Of a stretch of DNA of 64,000 bases, positions 12,182-23,236 are shown in pieces. The translations under genes and the position numbers were made by a program. The first letter of the stretch is position 1, and the number at the start of each line of letters is the position of its first letter. Origin of the DNA: Siphonodentalium dalli. Its lineage: Eukaryota; Mollusca; Scaphopoda; Gadilida; Siphonodentaliidae. Where the stretch lies: NCBI GenBank assembly GCA_032622095.1, contig CP136065.1:115859195-115923194 (forward strand), in the 5' to 3' direction. The notes below the pieces were generated by a model, which saw only the letters and a program-made list of their open reading frames with translations, did no database searches and was not told where the DNA came from.

Positions 12182-12189
12182 AAGCCTAA

Positions 12190-13030
12190 ACCACTTCTCA
12201 CAGGGCCATTTTACACATAATCCATCATGGATTTGTTCAAATGTCTAAATAGGAGATTTATCACTCTCCTCACCCGAAGAGCCCACCCCTCCACAAGAGA
12301 AAATACTTGTGCTACTGAATTCAAGTTTGGTACTGTCAGATATGTTCCTATGGTGATGGTTTTAATATATTATCAGTAACTTGTATATGTAAGTCAAATA
12401 AGGGCAATGCCAGGGACATAACTCTTACCCCCTATAGAAAATCTTGAAAACTTCTTTGCGAGATCCATCAGGTCTATTTAGCTTATGTTTAATATGGAGG
12501 ATCCTTTGGTGACGGGATTCAGAATTGCTTGAATAGTGTCATCAGGTCAAATAGGTGTGAGTCCAGGGACATAACTCTTTCCTTTCACAGTTATTCTTAA
12601 AATGTCCTCTTCACAAGACCCATTTATAGGCATATTTAGTTTATATTTGGTATGGCCAGTTCTTGTGTGACAGGAATTTAGATTTTTTAAATGGAGTCAC
12701 CAAGTCAAATAGGGGCAGAGCCAAGGACATGACTATTTTCCTCCATAATAATTCTTAATATGCTTTCTTCGCAAGTATTATCAGGTCTATTTAGCTAATA
12801 TTTAGTATGGAGGGTCATTTGTGTGACTGAGATTTAAATTTATTCAGATAGGGTCAGCAGGTCAAATAGGGGCGAGACCAGGGACATAACTCTTTCCCTC
12901 TATAGTAAGTGTTAAAACGTCTTCACATGAATCATCAGGTCTATCATCGGCTTACATTTAGCCATTGGGCCTATTTATCAGGTGCTTTGGTGACTGGGAT
13001 ACAGATTTGTTACAATGGGGGTCGACCGAT
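12190..13030 (+). repeat. Family-G tandem monomers
   Basis: Four to five degenerate ~150-160 bp monomers carry 'gtcaaataggggc', 'cagggacataactctttcc' and 'catcaggtctatttagct'. The same family occurs at 21250-22120 and, inverted, at 42120-43020, 46130-46430 and 53291-53610. Head and tail are not visible here. Confidence 0.65.
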
Positions 13031-13744
13031 CAATTACTGACTTTTGTATAGTGGTGTTAAGTAGTATTCAGATGAGACCATTGCGTGCGTTGCTTTGAAA
13101 TTAGATTACAGAAAATAACATTAAGGCTTTGAGACTGCTGTGATGCATCACATTTAATTATGTGATCTCGATAAACCACTGTTCTTCAATCACTCATATT
13201 AATCAAAATACATGTAAGTTCCATTGAAACTGAGTCCCGAATGTCAATTTCACCGTCATGGAACTTGGAGCACCTGGTGACCCAGTTATCTCACTATTGG
13301 TGCATGACTTATGTGCTACATTTTGAGCATACTGACTACATTGCATTTTTAAAACTGTCACATCTGTTACCACTATCTCTTTGAATGTACATTTTATCAA
13401 GAGCCCAGAAGAGAACTATATGACTCCCTACCCAATGTTGCCCTATCTGAGAATACTCTAATGCCGGGATCAAGGGAGCTTTCCGATGAATGGCAACAAG
13501 CCATATTTCCGACTAAATCCTGAATAATAACTTATAATTCTGATGTGGTTAAGGAGTCGATTATTTAGTGCATTACTGTACCTTAGATAAAAACAACTAA
13601 AAATATTTTATTGTTAGAACAATTTGTGAATAAGTTATTTGGTGGCATTGCCATCAGCATGCAACCTATATCCAATTTTATCCTTTGGCCCTTTCAAATA
13701 GATATGCTATTGTAAGAAATGTTTTATCTCAACTTTCTACAAAA
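13031..13744. other. No feature recognised
   Basis: Unassigned AT-rich sequence. A 65-codon minus-strand ORF at 13203-13400 shows no recognisable motif. Confidence 0.4.
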
Positions 13745-13903
13745 AAAATCTAGAATACATCAGCAAGATGTAATCAAAAGTAATCAAAAAGTAACTGAAA
13801 ATACTCTCCGATTTTAAGTATTTGATAACAAATACAATACTTTGGTTTCTAGAATTCTTCATTACAAATAATACAAATACAGAATACGATTACCCCATCC
13901 CTG
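13745..13903. mobile_element. Right end of a hAT-like MITE (left end not found)
   Basis: The segment ends GATTACCCCATCCCTG and is rich in 'taatcaaaagtaatc' and 'attacaaataatacaaatac' motifs. This is the arrangement at the ends of the intact element 35833-36977, which closes GATTACCCCAACCCTG. I found no matching left terminus or target duplication, so it is probably truncated. Confidence 0.55.
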
Positions 13904-14764
13904 ACCCAAGGCAGTGCACTAAATTACACACAATAGGCCACCAAATGCAATACAACAGTAATGAGGATTAACACTAATGAATCCATTGTCTGTCATAAGG
14001 CTGAATGATAGATGGTGGGTAGTGCTATATTGTCAAGTAACAATTGTGGGATTATAGAAGTCGAGACACAGTATTTGAAGGTATGGGCATGCACTAAATC
14101 ATTGGGGGTGGGTATATGGGTGTACATGTATATCCTTAGTCCAACTAGAACAGTGTCACCACTAGTTTGTTCAGGAACCTGTAGTCATGATAGGTCTAAT
14201 AATTTAAATAAGATAACCAGTCTGATGTACTACTTCACTGGTGATGCATGTACATATTTAACTGGTACAAATCATACACAAACTTTATATGAAACATATT
14301 TAGCATGTGACGGAATTTGTGTGGGTGTACTATCCTAGCAGGCAGGGTCACAGCAAAACAGCTTAATGTTCGTTCATTGAATAACTGGGATGTCCGCATC
14401 ATAACCTTTATCACAATTTCTCACTATCATCAAACAAAACTAACATGACCTATCATGATATGAAATATTAGAACTAATATGACCAGCATCTGTAGAAAAC
14501 ATGTGAGCCTCAACACTAAATCAATATATTAAATTGAATTCCGTTTCAATGTACAGATGAACCCTGTATCTATGTGCTCTGATGTGGCGGAATGTCATGA
14601 TTCATGTGGCTCACAGACCATGTGGAAGGACTTTTAATAATCACATGAAAAATACTGATAAACTTTTATTTGAGGTCATCAATCAGCCAATGGCCCCAAC
14701 CCCCCTCTGTTAAAAAAGCAATGTTCTAATAGCGGACTTATATTTAAATATGAATTATTTTCAG
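13904..14764. other. Unassigned DNA immediately upstream of AIMP2 exon 2
   Basis: This should be AIMP2 intron 1 or upstream DNA. It ends with a pyrimidine-rich acceptor, TTATTTTCAG, at 14755-14764. A 108-codon ORF at 14012-14338 has no recognisable domain and does not encode the expected AIMP2 N-terminus. No first exon was found. Confidence 0.4.
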
Positions 14765-14977
14765 GTGGAGGATGTATCTGCTTCTGGTTCCACTTTGGAT
14801 AATAGACAGAAAGTGATTCTTCACAGACTAGGTGAACTCCAAGCTGAGGTTAAGAAACTTTCCAATAACTACACTGTGCCACCTGAGCAACCAAACAAGT
14901 CTTCTGTCCATTCGAAAGTAAAGATGTCAGCCAATTTGGCAACATCCTCCAAGTGTATGGTCACTTCACAACTTGGG
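14765..14977 (+). CDS. AIMP2: AIMP2 exon 2 (leucine-zipper-like N-terminal region), partial gene
   Basis: The product is the p38 scaffold of the cytosolic multi-aminoacyl-tRNA synthetase complex; its N-terminal part binds lysyl-tRNA synthetase and a coiled coil mediates assembly. This exon encodes 71 residues in phase 0, after a TTTTCAG acceptor and before a GGG|GTGAGT donor. Residues 10-32 (TLDNRQKVILHRLGELQAEV...) form a heptad-like leucine helix that matches the vertebrate AIMP2 exon-2 coiled coil, and the exon ends in ...SQLG where vertebrate exon 2 ends in a similar ...LG. The upstream exon, expected to hold the start codon and about 40 residues, was not located. The exon-by-exon match and compatible phase with 24178-24403 make the call firm. 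Confidence 0.87.
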
Positions 14978-15570
14978 GTGAGTGTTGCTAGAGATGATTT
15001 TAGCTCAATTTTACTAGCTGTAATTAGCTTGCTGCCACATTTGTCTTCCATGGATATCAGGTATTATCCAACCCTGGTTGTGCTTTGGTGTTGTGCTAGC
15101 CAAGCTTGTGGGAATTAATACCCACATACTACCGGTTTCATCCATTCATTCTTACTAGAGTTACATGTACATCCCTTGTTGGACTTGGAATTTTTTTTAA
15201 TTTGTGTCTGTATGGACATTTCACCTTCTAATTTGGGTTTTGATCATCAGATGTTGTTGTGCTTTGGTGTGGTGATAGCCCATGTTGGGGGGAAGGTGGT
15301 CACATACTATGGGTTTCATCTATTTAATTTTACAAAAGTTATTCCCCTTTGTGGACTTGGAAATTTGTGAAATGTGTATCCGTTTGAACATTTCACCTTC
15401 TAACTCAGATGTGGATCATGTGATTTGTTTGTGCTTTGGTATGGTGATAGCCCAGTTTGGGGGAAGTGATAACTACTTGCTACGGATTTGTCCATTCATT
15501 CTAACAGAGTTAGAACCCTTGCTGAATTTCAAACTTTTTACAAAGACAATATACGGTTGTCGCCCTTGCT
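14978..15570 (+). repeat. Intronic tandem monomers (family J)
   Basis: Start of AIMP2 intron 2. About three degenerate monomers with a ~169-bp period are anchored by 'acatttcaccttctaa' near 15209 and 15379 and by 'tgtgctttggt'. They also contain a 'agagttacatgtac'/'aaagttattcccctttg' block like the other families. ORFs crossing the exon border are read-through into the intron. Confidence 0.55.
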
Positions 15571-16565
15571 TTTGTAAGACACACAGGAATTGTCGCCTGC
15601 ACGAGAGTTCCCAGGCCCGAGGGTGATATTCCAGGTCAAGAGTGGCGAAAAATCCCAGTCTATCACGAAAGCAAGGATGACAACTGATTTGTTATTCGGT
15701 AAAGCCTTGTATACTTGTGCAATGGTAGGTCTATATTATCCAAGTGCCTGTATTCAGTTTGATTTATGTTTCAGTCCTTTATTTTTTAAACAATCAAACA
15801 TTCAAGTGTTAGATCGATAAGCATATTAACTGTTAATTTCCTGTCATTTTGCTGGACAAATGGTGGGAATCGGTTTGTGGAAAGAGATTAAAGGCAAATT
15901 TGAAGTAGAATACCCATGCACTGTAATGTCCGGTTTAGGCTTAAACTTAGTGCATGCATGTCGATTTCAAGAATGTTAACATGTGAGACTAACAAGTGTT
16001 TTGATTGTGAATAATAAATTGACAACATACTGTTCTGTGATAATAATAAGGAAATGTAACAAGAAACACGTGCACAGTGTCACTCAGTTGTGCATTAGCT
16101 GCACAATATTGCTAAATTTTTGTCCACAGTATTCATATATTATTTAATAGAAAATGCCCAATAGGAACCTTACACCATAGACATGATTTACCTTGTTTGT
16201 AACACCTTTTATGCACAATGCATTTTAATTGCAAATTAAAAACAAAGATTATGCGAATTAGGCAAACACCACAGTTCGCAATTGTTACAAAAGTTTGGGG
16301 TTTATAAACTGTTTATTGTCAGGAGACTTTTGAGAGTGGTGAGGGCTTCTAAGTTCTACACTTAGTTGTATGAGAACAGGGTTTTCGCTAGGGTCTAAAT
16401 GTTGGGCTGTCAAACCTAGGATAGGACGTGCCGACCATGGCCTGTGCTATGCAAGTTTTATAATTTTGTTTCGGAAAACTCCCCCGTTTTCTTGCACCTG
16501 AGAATATAAACACAAGTGTCAAGAGAAGCATATTCACTGGAATTGATGTTCACAAATTGAAATAA
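15571..16565. other. Intron 2, nothing recognised
   Basis: Unassigned AT-rich intronic sequence with only short ORFs and no repeat border I could define. Confidence 0.4.
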
Positions 16566-17256
16566 TTATACCCCCATCCCAAAAGATGGGGAAGGGGGGG
16601 GGGGGGTATACTGGATTACATGCATCCGTCCGTCTAGCCGTCCATCTGTCCGTCCACTCATATATCTCAACCACAGGTGATTGGATCTCACTGAAAATTT
16701 GTATGCAGGTTTGTCATCAGGAGGGCTTTCAAAAGAAGCTTCTTTTACATTGTTCACATTTTGCCTTCAAGAGTTATCCCTCTTTGTTTATCTGAAAATG
16801 TTGGATTTCTGTCTGTCCGTTCATATATCTCAACCATAGGTTATCGGATCTCGATTAAATTTGGTATGCAGGTTTGGCATCAGGAGGGCTTTCAAAAGAG
16901 GGTTCATTGACTTCGTTCACATTTTCCCTTCAAGAGTATCCCTCTTTGTTTATCTGAAAATGTTGGATTTCTGTCCGTCCGCTCATATATCTCAACCATG
17001 GGTTATTGGATCTCGATGAAATTTGGCATCAGGAGGGCTTTCAAAAGAGGGTTCATTGACGTTGTTCACATTTTCCATTCAAGAGTTATCCCTCTTTCTT
17101 TATCTGATAATGTTGGATTTCCATCCGTCATTTGTTACAATTGTCAAGTAATTTGTTCGTTCATCACATTTCTTTTCACAATTTGGTTTCCGACCTGCCC
17201 ATATTTCAATTTTCATCATGGGGGTATCCCAGCACCTGTGGGGCAACCTCTTGTTT
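16566..17256 (+). mobile_element. Element B, apparently complete
   Basis: The hairpin head TTATACCCCCATCCC pairs with 'gatggggaaggggggg...tata'. It is followed by 'gtccgtctagccgtccatct' and monomers with a 162-bp period ('tcatatatctcaacc' at 16659, 16821, 16983), each ending in a 'agagttatccctctttgttt' block. The tail is GGGGCAACCTCTTGTTT. No coding capacity. A second, inverted and interrupted copy lies at 53911-57078. Confidence 0.65.
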
Positions 17257-18867
17257 AATCCTGTGAGGTCTGCCGGCATTGGTTATAATTTAATTAATAA
17301 TTTAAGTAATACGTATTAATAAGTAGCAAACGTGATGTGCATTGCGACCTTCACCTCCATTTAAAAAAAAAAAAAAAAAGTCCCCGAAGTCATTCAATCT
17401 ATACAAAATTTAGAGTTATCACTCCTGGAAGAATTCAACATAGAACGTAGAGGTGCCTCGATAAGTCAATGGGGGAATATCAACAACATAGCTGGGTGTG
17501 TTGGGTTTAAATGATATGTCTTTCTTCGAATTCATGTTCACAAATAAACTGTTTGAATACTTTGAGTACTGAAGTTTAAGATCGATATATCCCCGGAATA
17601 TACATGTACTCGTTATTTTTTATATGCATCGACAGAACTATCAATTGGTTATATCTCCGGCAAAGATATCTTGGACACTGAATGAACTAATGGTTATATA
17701 TTTCTTGCTTGCAATATTCTAGAAGAAAAATCGAAAATTGGTACAAAGTACCTAAAGTATGCGCACGGTCAAACCCGATCAGGTTCAACTTCCGTTAGAC
17801 CATGACATGTGACAGTCCTTTCATTATAAAAGCCCTGTCAGGTAAGTCTGCAGCCTTTTAATTTCTTCTACCTTGCAAGATAAGTCGCTATGTTCATCTG
17901 TTCAAACTTGAATGAACGTTATCTTGACTATATTGTTAATGACAACGCGACGTTTCCTAATTTCGTGCCATGACACGTGTTTCCTTTCTCGGAATTAATT
18001 GATCAACAATCCTTTATTCTACAATACTGTCTCGTCATTGTTTGCTAGGGGGTTTGAGAATTCCTCTCTTCAATGACAGTGCTCCGTGGATATATAGAAT
18101 AATTCGGGTTCTCGTCGGGATTTTCAAACATGTAACGGTTGCAATACGGTGTTGACTTATAAACTATGCTCCAGTTTGGAGTGGTCACTTTGACTGAAAA
18201 TTCCTATCAAAAAAATTTATTAATGCGTGCCCGAGTTCGCATGTCCATCCGAGAGTGCCTTCCAAGAGGGTAGTTTCGGATGTGTCAGTCCTTTGATTTT
18301 CGGCTAACACTTGTGCACCATTCTTTGCATGCATTACCAGCACAGTACTAACAGTGACTAGGAAAACAGGCACACTACCACATTGTTGTGGCTCATTTAA
18401 AACGGGGTCTGGCCACGGATATATCTCTTTATTGCTACAACTGAGCTAAAATGTCAACAACATGGACCCTCTTTGATAATTATTATATAATTTCTCAACA
18501 ACTTCCACAACTGCGCTAGTACACTTCGAACGTGACACGCGATCATCCAAAATACCTGTTTTCCCCACAATCGAAGGACTGGATGGGGCCTCCATAGCAG
18601 GACGAAACAATAATGTGTGGCGCCTTTTTCTGCAAACTCGGTACAGCCTGCACTCCAGGCTCGGAGTAAGTTGGTGGTCATGCCTCCTCTATTTGTAGTC
18701 ACGGTCTCCACAGCCTCCGCAGAGAAGAGCAGCAGTGGATGTTCTGCGGCAGCTACCGCTGGTCCTGCCTCGATCAATCCGGGTTCATTCTATCGTGGCC
18801 CATATAGGTTTTCAGCACCTTTTCTCGATCACCATAGCACATTTATTCAGCGATGGCACCGCTTTTT
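17257..18867. other. Intron 2, unassigned; promoter-like motif and small ORFs
   Basis: The stretch has a TATAAAA at 17825-17831, followed 15 bp later by a consensus donor CAG|GTAAGT, then an ATG at 17890 opening a 27-codon frame. 18050-18800 is less AT-rich and holds a 62-codon minus ORF (18185-18373), a 107-codon minus ORF (18454-18777) and an overlapping 100-codon plus ORF (18617-18919). None has a domain I recognise. The minus-strand text near 18340 resembles plus-strand text near 18690, hinting at a decayed inverted repeat. Confidence 0.3.
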
Positions 18868-19380
18868 AGCTCACCTGAGACAAAGTCTCCGGTGGAGCTA
18901 TAGTCATCACTCCTTTTAATTTTTGTTTAGGACACATCACAGCCTCATATTTCTTACCTAGATTTTTCTTAGCATGTTCTTCATCTGTATGGATTTTGGT
19001 ATTGTTTATTTAACCCCTTCCACTCTTGTTTTGATATAGAATTCATCCAAGACAGGATTACTCAAACATTTTTCATCTGATCAACACCAAATTTGGTATA
19101 TGAATTTTATATACAGATCAAGTTAAAATATGGGTTTGATCCGATATATTTTAACAGAGTTATGGCCCTTTATAATTCAGACCTCTTTGCTATGCACTAT
19201 TAATTTTTAAGAGAACACTGAAGCCTGTATTATTGAAAAAGCCAATTTATCATAGTGTGGTCACCCAATACTCTTGCTTCAGACCAGTTTACCATCTGTC
19301 ATTACACGACATGACATTAGCTAAACAAATATTCTACCAGAGTCTACAATGAATAGTCCATTGTTCATTTCTCCAAGCCT
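18868..19380 (+). repeat. Truncated family-G head joined to D-like monomer
   Basis: TTTTTAGCTCACCTGAGAC with the paired GTCTCCGGTGGAGCTATAG is the family-G 5' hairpin, cut after about 50 bp. It is followed by monomer sequence with 'ttggtatatgaattttatat' and 'acagagttatggccctttat', related to 51600-51860. Confidence 0.55.
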
Positions 19381-20076
19381 GGACATAGTGTGTCTGACAT
19401 TTGCAGAATGAAGTCCCCAGATGGTGAATTTAGTGAATTTAGTGTTGCTACCCCATACAGCAGGCTAGCATCACCAAATACACCCTCAATTACCTTATTC
19501 TGCTTAGGCCTCATCTTCTGGGACAATTTTTTTTAAACATGTTTTAAAATTTGAAAAAAAGTGACACCATTATATATAACATCTGCAGAGTTATGAAACT
19601 TTACTCTTTAATGAAATTATGGAAACATTCCACCCCCCCACCCACCCCCTCCCACATGGCCCAGGCCCAACCCTGCCATCAAAAAACATCCCTTCCAAGC
19701 CATATCACCTCTCAATTTAATACCTCTTCTCACCACAGAGGCATATATATCTGTAAAGGTACAGGTCATTAATTATATAAACTGGCCAGATGACATGTAT
19801 TATTCTAATCTAAACATATCTGTAGCAATTTAACAACAAACTGGTGCTTCCATTCAATGTTAGGTGATGACTGACATTCAATGATACTGTGAATGGCTTT
19901 GATTTCTTCAAGTCTGGAAATAGTGTGTCTGACATTTACATAGTGAGGTCCCCAGATGGTGAATTTAGTGTTGCTACCCCATACAGCATGCTAGCATCAC
20001 CAAATACACCCGCCAGGGACCTAATTCTGCTTAGTCCTCATCTTCTGGGAAGTATCCTAAGTATCAAATTGACAGT
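19381..20076 (+). repeat. Family-E repeats
   Basis: Two copies of the block 'gtgtctgacatttgcagaat'/'gaggtccccagatggtgaat' occur at about 19390 and 19920. Each is followed by 'gctaccccatacagcaggct' or its variant and 'cctcatcttctggga'. Family E recurs at 20577, 20876, 44190 and, inverted, at 45640. Confidence 0.55.
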
Positions 20077-20315
20077 TTGATTTAGTCACTTTTTCCACCT
20101 GTTCAGTTTCAATGTCCCCCTAATTTGCAGAAGATAAAATGCATAATTGAGGTGCTCAATGGGTGTGTATCACCAACTTCAACTGTAGGACTTCATTGAT
20201 TTAGTCACTCTTTTCCACCTGTTCAGTTTCAATGTCCCCCTAATTTGCAGAAGATAAAATGCATAATTGAGGTGCTCAATGGGTGTGTATCACCAACTTC
20301 AACTGTAGGACTTCA
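20077..20315 (+). repeat. Recent ~120-bp tandem duplication
   Basis: Copy 1 (20077-20195) and copy 2 (20196-20315) are almost identical; 20101-20195 and 20221-20315 match base for base at an offset of 120. The only visible difference is one inserted base in the 'cacttttt'/'cactctttt' stretch. Confidence 0.95.
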
Positions 20316-21059
20316 ATCTGTTCCTTGGTTTTATTGGCCATTGAGGCCTAATCAGATTGAGGATGAATTTTGTGATGCTGGCCTGTCTTACAGAATATTG
20401 TCATTAAATCCACATTTTTGGGACCTAATTCTGCAAATGTCAGACATACTAAATTCAGGTTTGGCCATTTCATATTATTGTTTTAATCACCACTTATCCA
20501 GATGAAATCATACGACTAATATTCAACGAAAAATGGGGGGGGGGGGGGGTATATATTGGATTAAATTTGTCTTCTATCTGGCATTTGCAGAATGAGGTCC
20601 CCAGAGGGTGAATTTAGTTATGCTACCCTGCACAGCAGTCTAGCATCACCAAATACACTAGCCAGGGTCCTCATTCTGCTTAGGCCTCATCTTCTGGGAA
20701 GTATATAGGCACTTAAATTGACATTTTTACTTACTTTAGCCCTTCTGTTTAGTTTCTATATCCCCTAATTTGTGAATATAAAATGCATAATTGAGGTGCC
20801 CAATGGGTGCACATCACCAACTTTAACTGGAGAACTTCAATCTAATGCTATGTCTCCCATAGCAGTTGAGGCCTACACAGAATGAGGTCCCCAGAGGGTG
20901 AATTTGGTGATGCTAGCCCGCATTGCAGGATTGTGTCATTAAATTCACCCTTTGGGGACCTCATTCTGCAAATGTCAGACAATTTGTTCAGGCTTGTCTG
21001 TTCGAATATTATGTTCTTAACCACCAGTATCCAGTTGAACTCATTATACCCTGATTTTG
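20316..21059 (+). repeat. Family-E fold-back copies
   Basis: 20577-20720 and 20876-20985 each contain 'agaatgaggtccccagaggg' and, 50-80 bp later, a close inverse ('cctttggggacctcattctg' in the second). The second copy forms a near-perfect hairpin of about 105 bp. A poly-G hairpin head of another element lies at about 20534-20555. Confidence 0.6.
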
Positions 21060-22130
21060 CAAAGAAAACTTGGGTGGGGGGGGGGGGGGGGTATATTGGA
21101 TTGAATTTGTCAGTCTCTATGTCAGACTGTTCTCCCATCCATCCATCTGTCATTATGTCTCTATCCGTCCATCAATTGTTTTCTTCTCCAGATACATATT
21201 AAAGACCAAATGGGTTTATATATTTAGGTGTGGATGTCCCCCAGGTGACTCACATTCAGATTTGTTCAAATGAGTTCATCAGGTCAAATAGGTGAGAAGT
21301 CAGGGCCATAACTCTTTCCTTCCATAGTAATTCTTAAAACAATTTCTTCTCAAGAACCATCTGGACTATTTAGATTATGTTTGGTATGGATGGTCCTTCG
21401 GTGACTGGGGTTTAGATTTTTTCAGATTTGGGGTCATTTTAGGAAAATCAGTTCAGTTCAACTCTTAAAATCTAATGTCTGAAATTACCAAATGAATGGA
21501 TCTCATAGATGGGGATTCACGTTTGTTCAAATAGGGGCGGAGATAAGAGATTTAATTACCAACCAGCCACCCTACCCGTGCTCCGGTGGAGCTATAGTCA
21601 TCACTCCTCGTCCGTCCATCGTCTGTCCGTCCATCCGTCCGACAACAATTATTTGAACATCTTCTCCTCTGGAACCATAAGACCAAATGGGTTCATATTT
21701 GGTGTGGATGTTCCCTAGGTGATTCTCATTCAGATTTGTTCAAATGCGGTCACTGGGTCAAATAGTTGCGAAGCCAGGGCCATAACTCTTTCCCACCATA
21801 GTAATTCTTTTAAACATCTTCAGAACAATAAGACCGAATGGTTTCATATTTGGTGTGGATGTTCCCTAGGTGACTCACATTCAGATTTGTTCAAATGAGT
21901 TCAATTGAAATAGTTGCGAAGCCAGGGCCATAACTCTTTCCCTCCATAGTATTCTTAAAGTGACTTCTTCTCAAATACCATCAGGCTATATGGGTTCATA
22001 TTTGGTATGAAGGATCCTTGGGTGACTGGGGTTCAGATTTGTTCAAATCAGGTCACTGGGTCAAATGTGGGCGGGGCCAGTGACATAACTCCAAATTTTT
22101 TGTTTTAGATTTAACTCTTTAGATATCTAC
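21060..22130 (+). repeat. Family-G array with two heads
   Basis: A poly-G head (21074-21090) leads into 'gtatattggattgaatttgt'. A second, complete-looking start, CTCCGGTGGAGCTATAGTCATC with 'gtccgtccatcgtctgtccg', lies at about 21580-21645. Monomers of ~150 bp repeat 'accaaatgggttcatatttg', 'gtgtggatgttccctaggtg' and 'cagggccataactctttcc'. The block near 21331 is an empty site for the TTAA MITE at 42308-42788. Confidence 0.65.
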
Positions 22131-22139
22131 TTCTTTTAA

Positions 22140-22939
22140 AGTGATTATGAAAAGTTCTGACTGTTGTGGTCTCCAGAGTCCCAGTCTTATCAGTCTTTGC
22201 AGTCTGGTGAGCGACCCCACAGTCATTGACTGTCTTGTCTGAGAATAACCTTACATTCGTGATTCTAATTCTCATCCGATTTTACGTCAGGGATTGCGTG
22301 ATTCAGTCCCTCTCATCAGCCGAGGTCTCGGTCAGTCCTCCTCTCCCCTGTTCAGGTATGGTATTCAGTCCCGGGGTTCTGACCAGGTGTTCCACTAGTA
22401 CCATCTCCAAAAAAACGGATCCTGACTAGTTTTCAGGGTTGGGGTGGGCATTCTCCACCTTCTCATATCAGGGTCATGTAAGGTTCTGCAGATCTAGGGT
22501 CCACCTGGACCAACGATCCAATAGACACCACAGTGGTGGGTTTTATTCAACATCTCCGCAGTCGCATTCGACCAAGTCTACACGGCTGTGTCGCAACGCC
22601 GGCAGTGTTCCGTCACACTATTTAAGTTAACATTAGTTCAGGCCTGCAAATTTTAGGCCTGGAGGTTATCTCAACATGACACTGCCGCGAAAAAACTGGT
22701 CGCGCCAATGTTTATTGTGGTCTCGCGATAACTGATTATCACCTTGCTTTGCGACATTCAAAATTATTCAGGTATTTCATGGAGTTGCCGGATGGCCATA
22801 TGTGGTTTAATCATACCAGTTGTTGTGCTTCTAACAGTTTCTGTAACACTTCTGTTAACCCATGGTATGGGTTACCTAAGCGCTCACCAGGAGAACAAAA
22901 TATTATCCGTTCCACATAATTTTAAAACACCTGCAGGGC
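22140..22939 (+). other. Possible body of a decayed DIRS-like element
   Basis: The sequence is less AT-rich than its surroundings. Its first part (about 22160-22235, 'cagtctggtgagcgacc', 'gactgtcttg') recurs inverted at 41399-41460. No continuous reading frame is left. It precedes a fragment with DIRS-type similarity, so it may be the 5' part of the same element; this is inference. Confidence 0.3.
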
Positions 22940-23236
22940 TGTTAGTTACATTACCGGTAGCCAGAATGTATCCGTTAATCTTCTGGGTTGACAATACATT
23001 TCAATTTCTAGTTACTTGGCTTGTGGTACCAGAGGTGGACTCAGTCTTGGTCACACCTCTTGGTGTATGCTTTTCCTTTACCGGCCATCATTCCCAGTGT
23101 CCGGGTCCCAATATGCACAACTCCCTGTAAATGTTCTCATGGTGTATCCCTGGTGCCACATTGGTCTGTGACAAACAGGCTTCTCCTCTCTCCCCTGGGT
23201 CCCTCTGCAGGGCTCCAGATGAATATAATTTTGTGA
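22940..23236 (+). pseudogene. Decayed DIRS/Ngaro-like polyprotein fragment (RNase H region)
   Basis: Frames around 23021-23236 read ...WSHLLVYAFPLPAIIPSV... and then ...SHGVSLVPHWSV..., the pattern 'YAFPPF-LI' followed by 'G-L-VP-WP' seen in the RNase H/linker region of DIRS and Ngaro retroelement polyproteins. Upstream, in a shifted frame, 'FQFLVTWLVVPEVDS' resembles the preceding segment. Frameshifts and missing flanking domains show it is dead. I see no tyrosine recombinase or split direct repeats. It sits in AIMP2 intron 2 in sense orientation. Confidence 0.42.

Noticed and set aside
14012-14338. Candidate AIMP2 first exon
   Set aside because: The 108-codon ORF contains MY residues, but nothing like the expected short N-terminal exon or a donor in the right phase.
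18454-18919. Overlapping 107-codon minus and 100-codon plus ORFs
   Set aside because: They are on opposite strands of the same slightly GC-richer stretch, with no recognised domain. The plus ORF runs into a family-G head.
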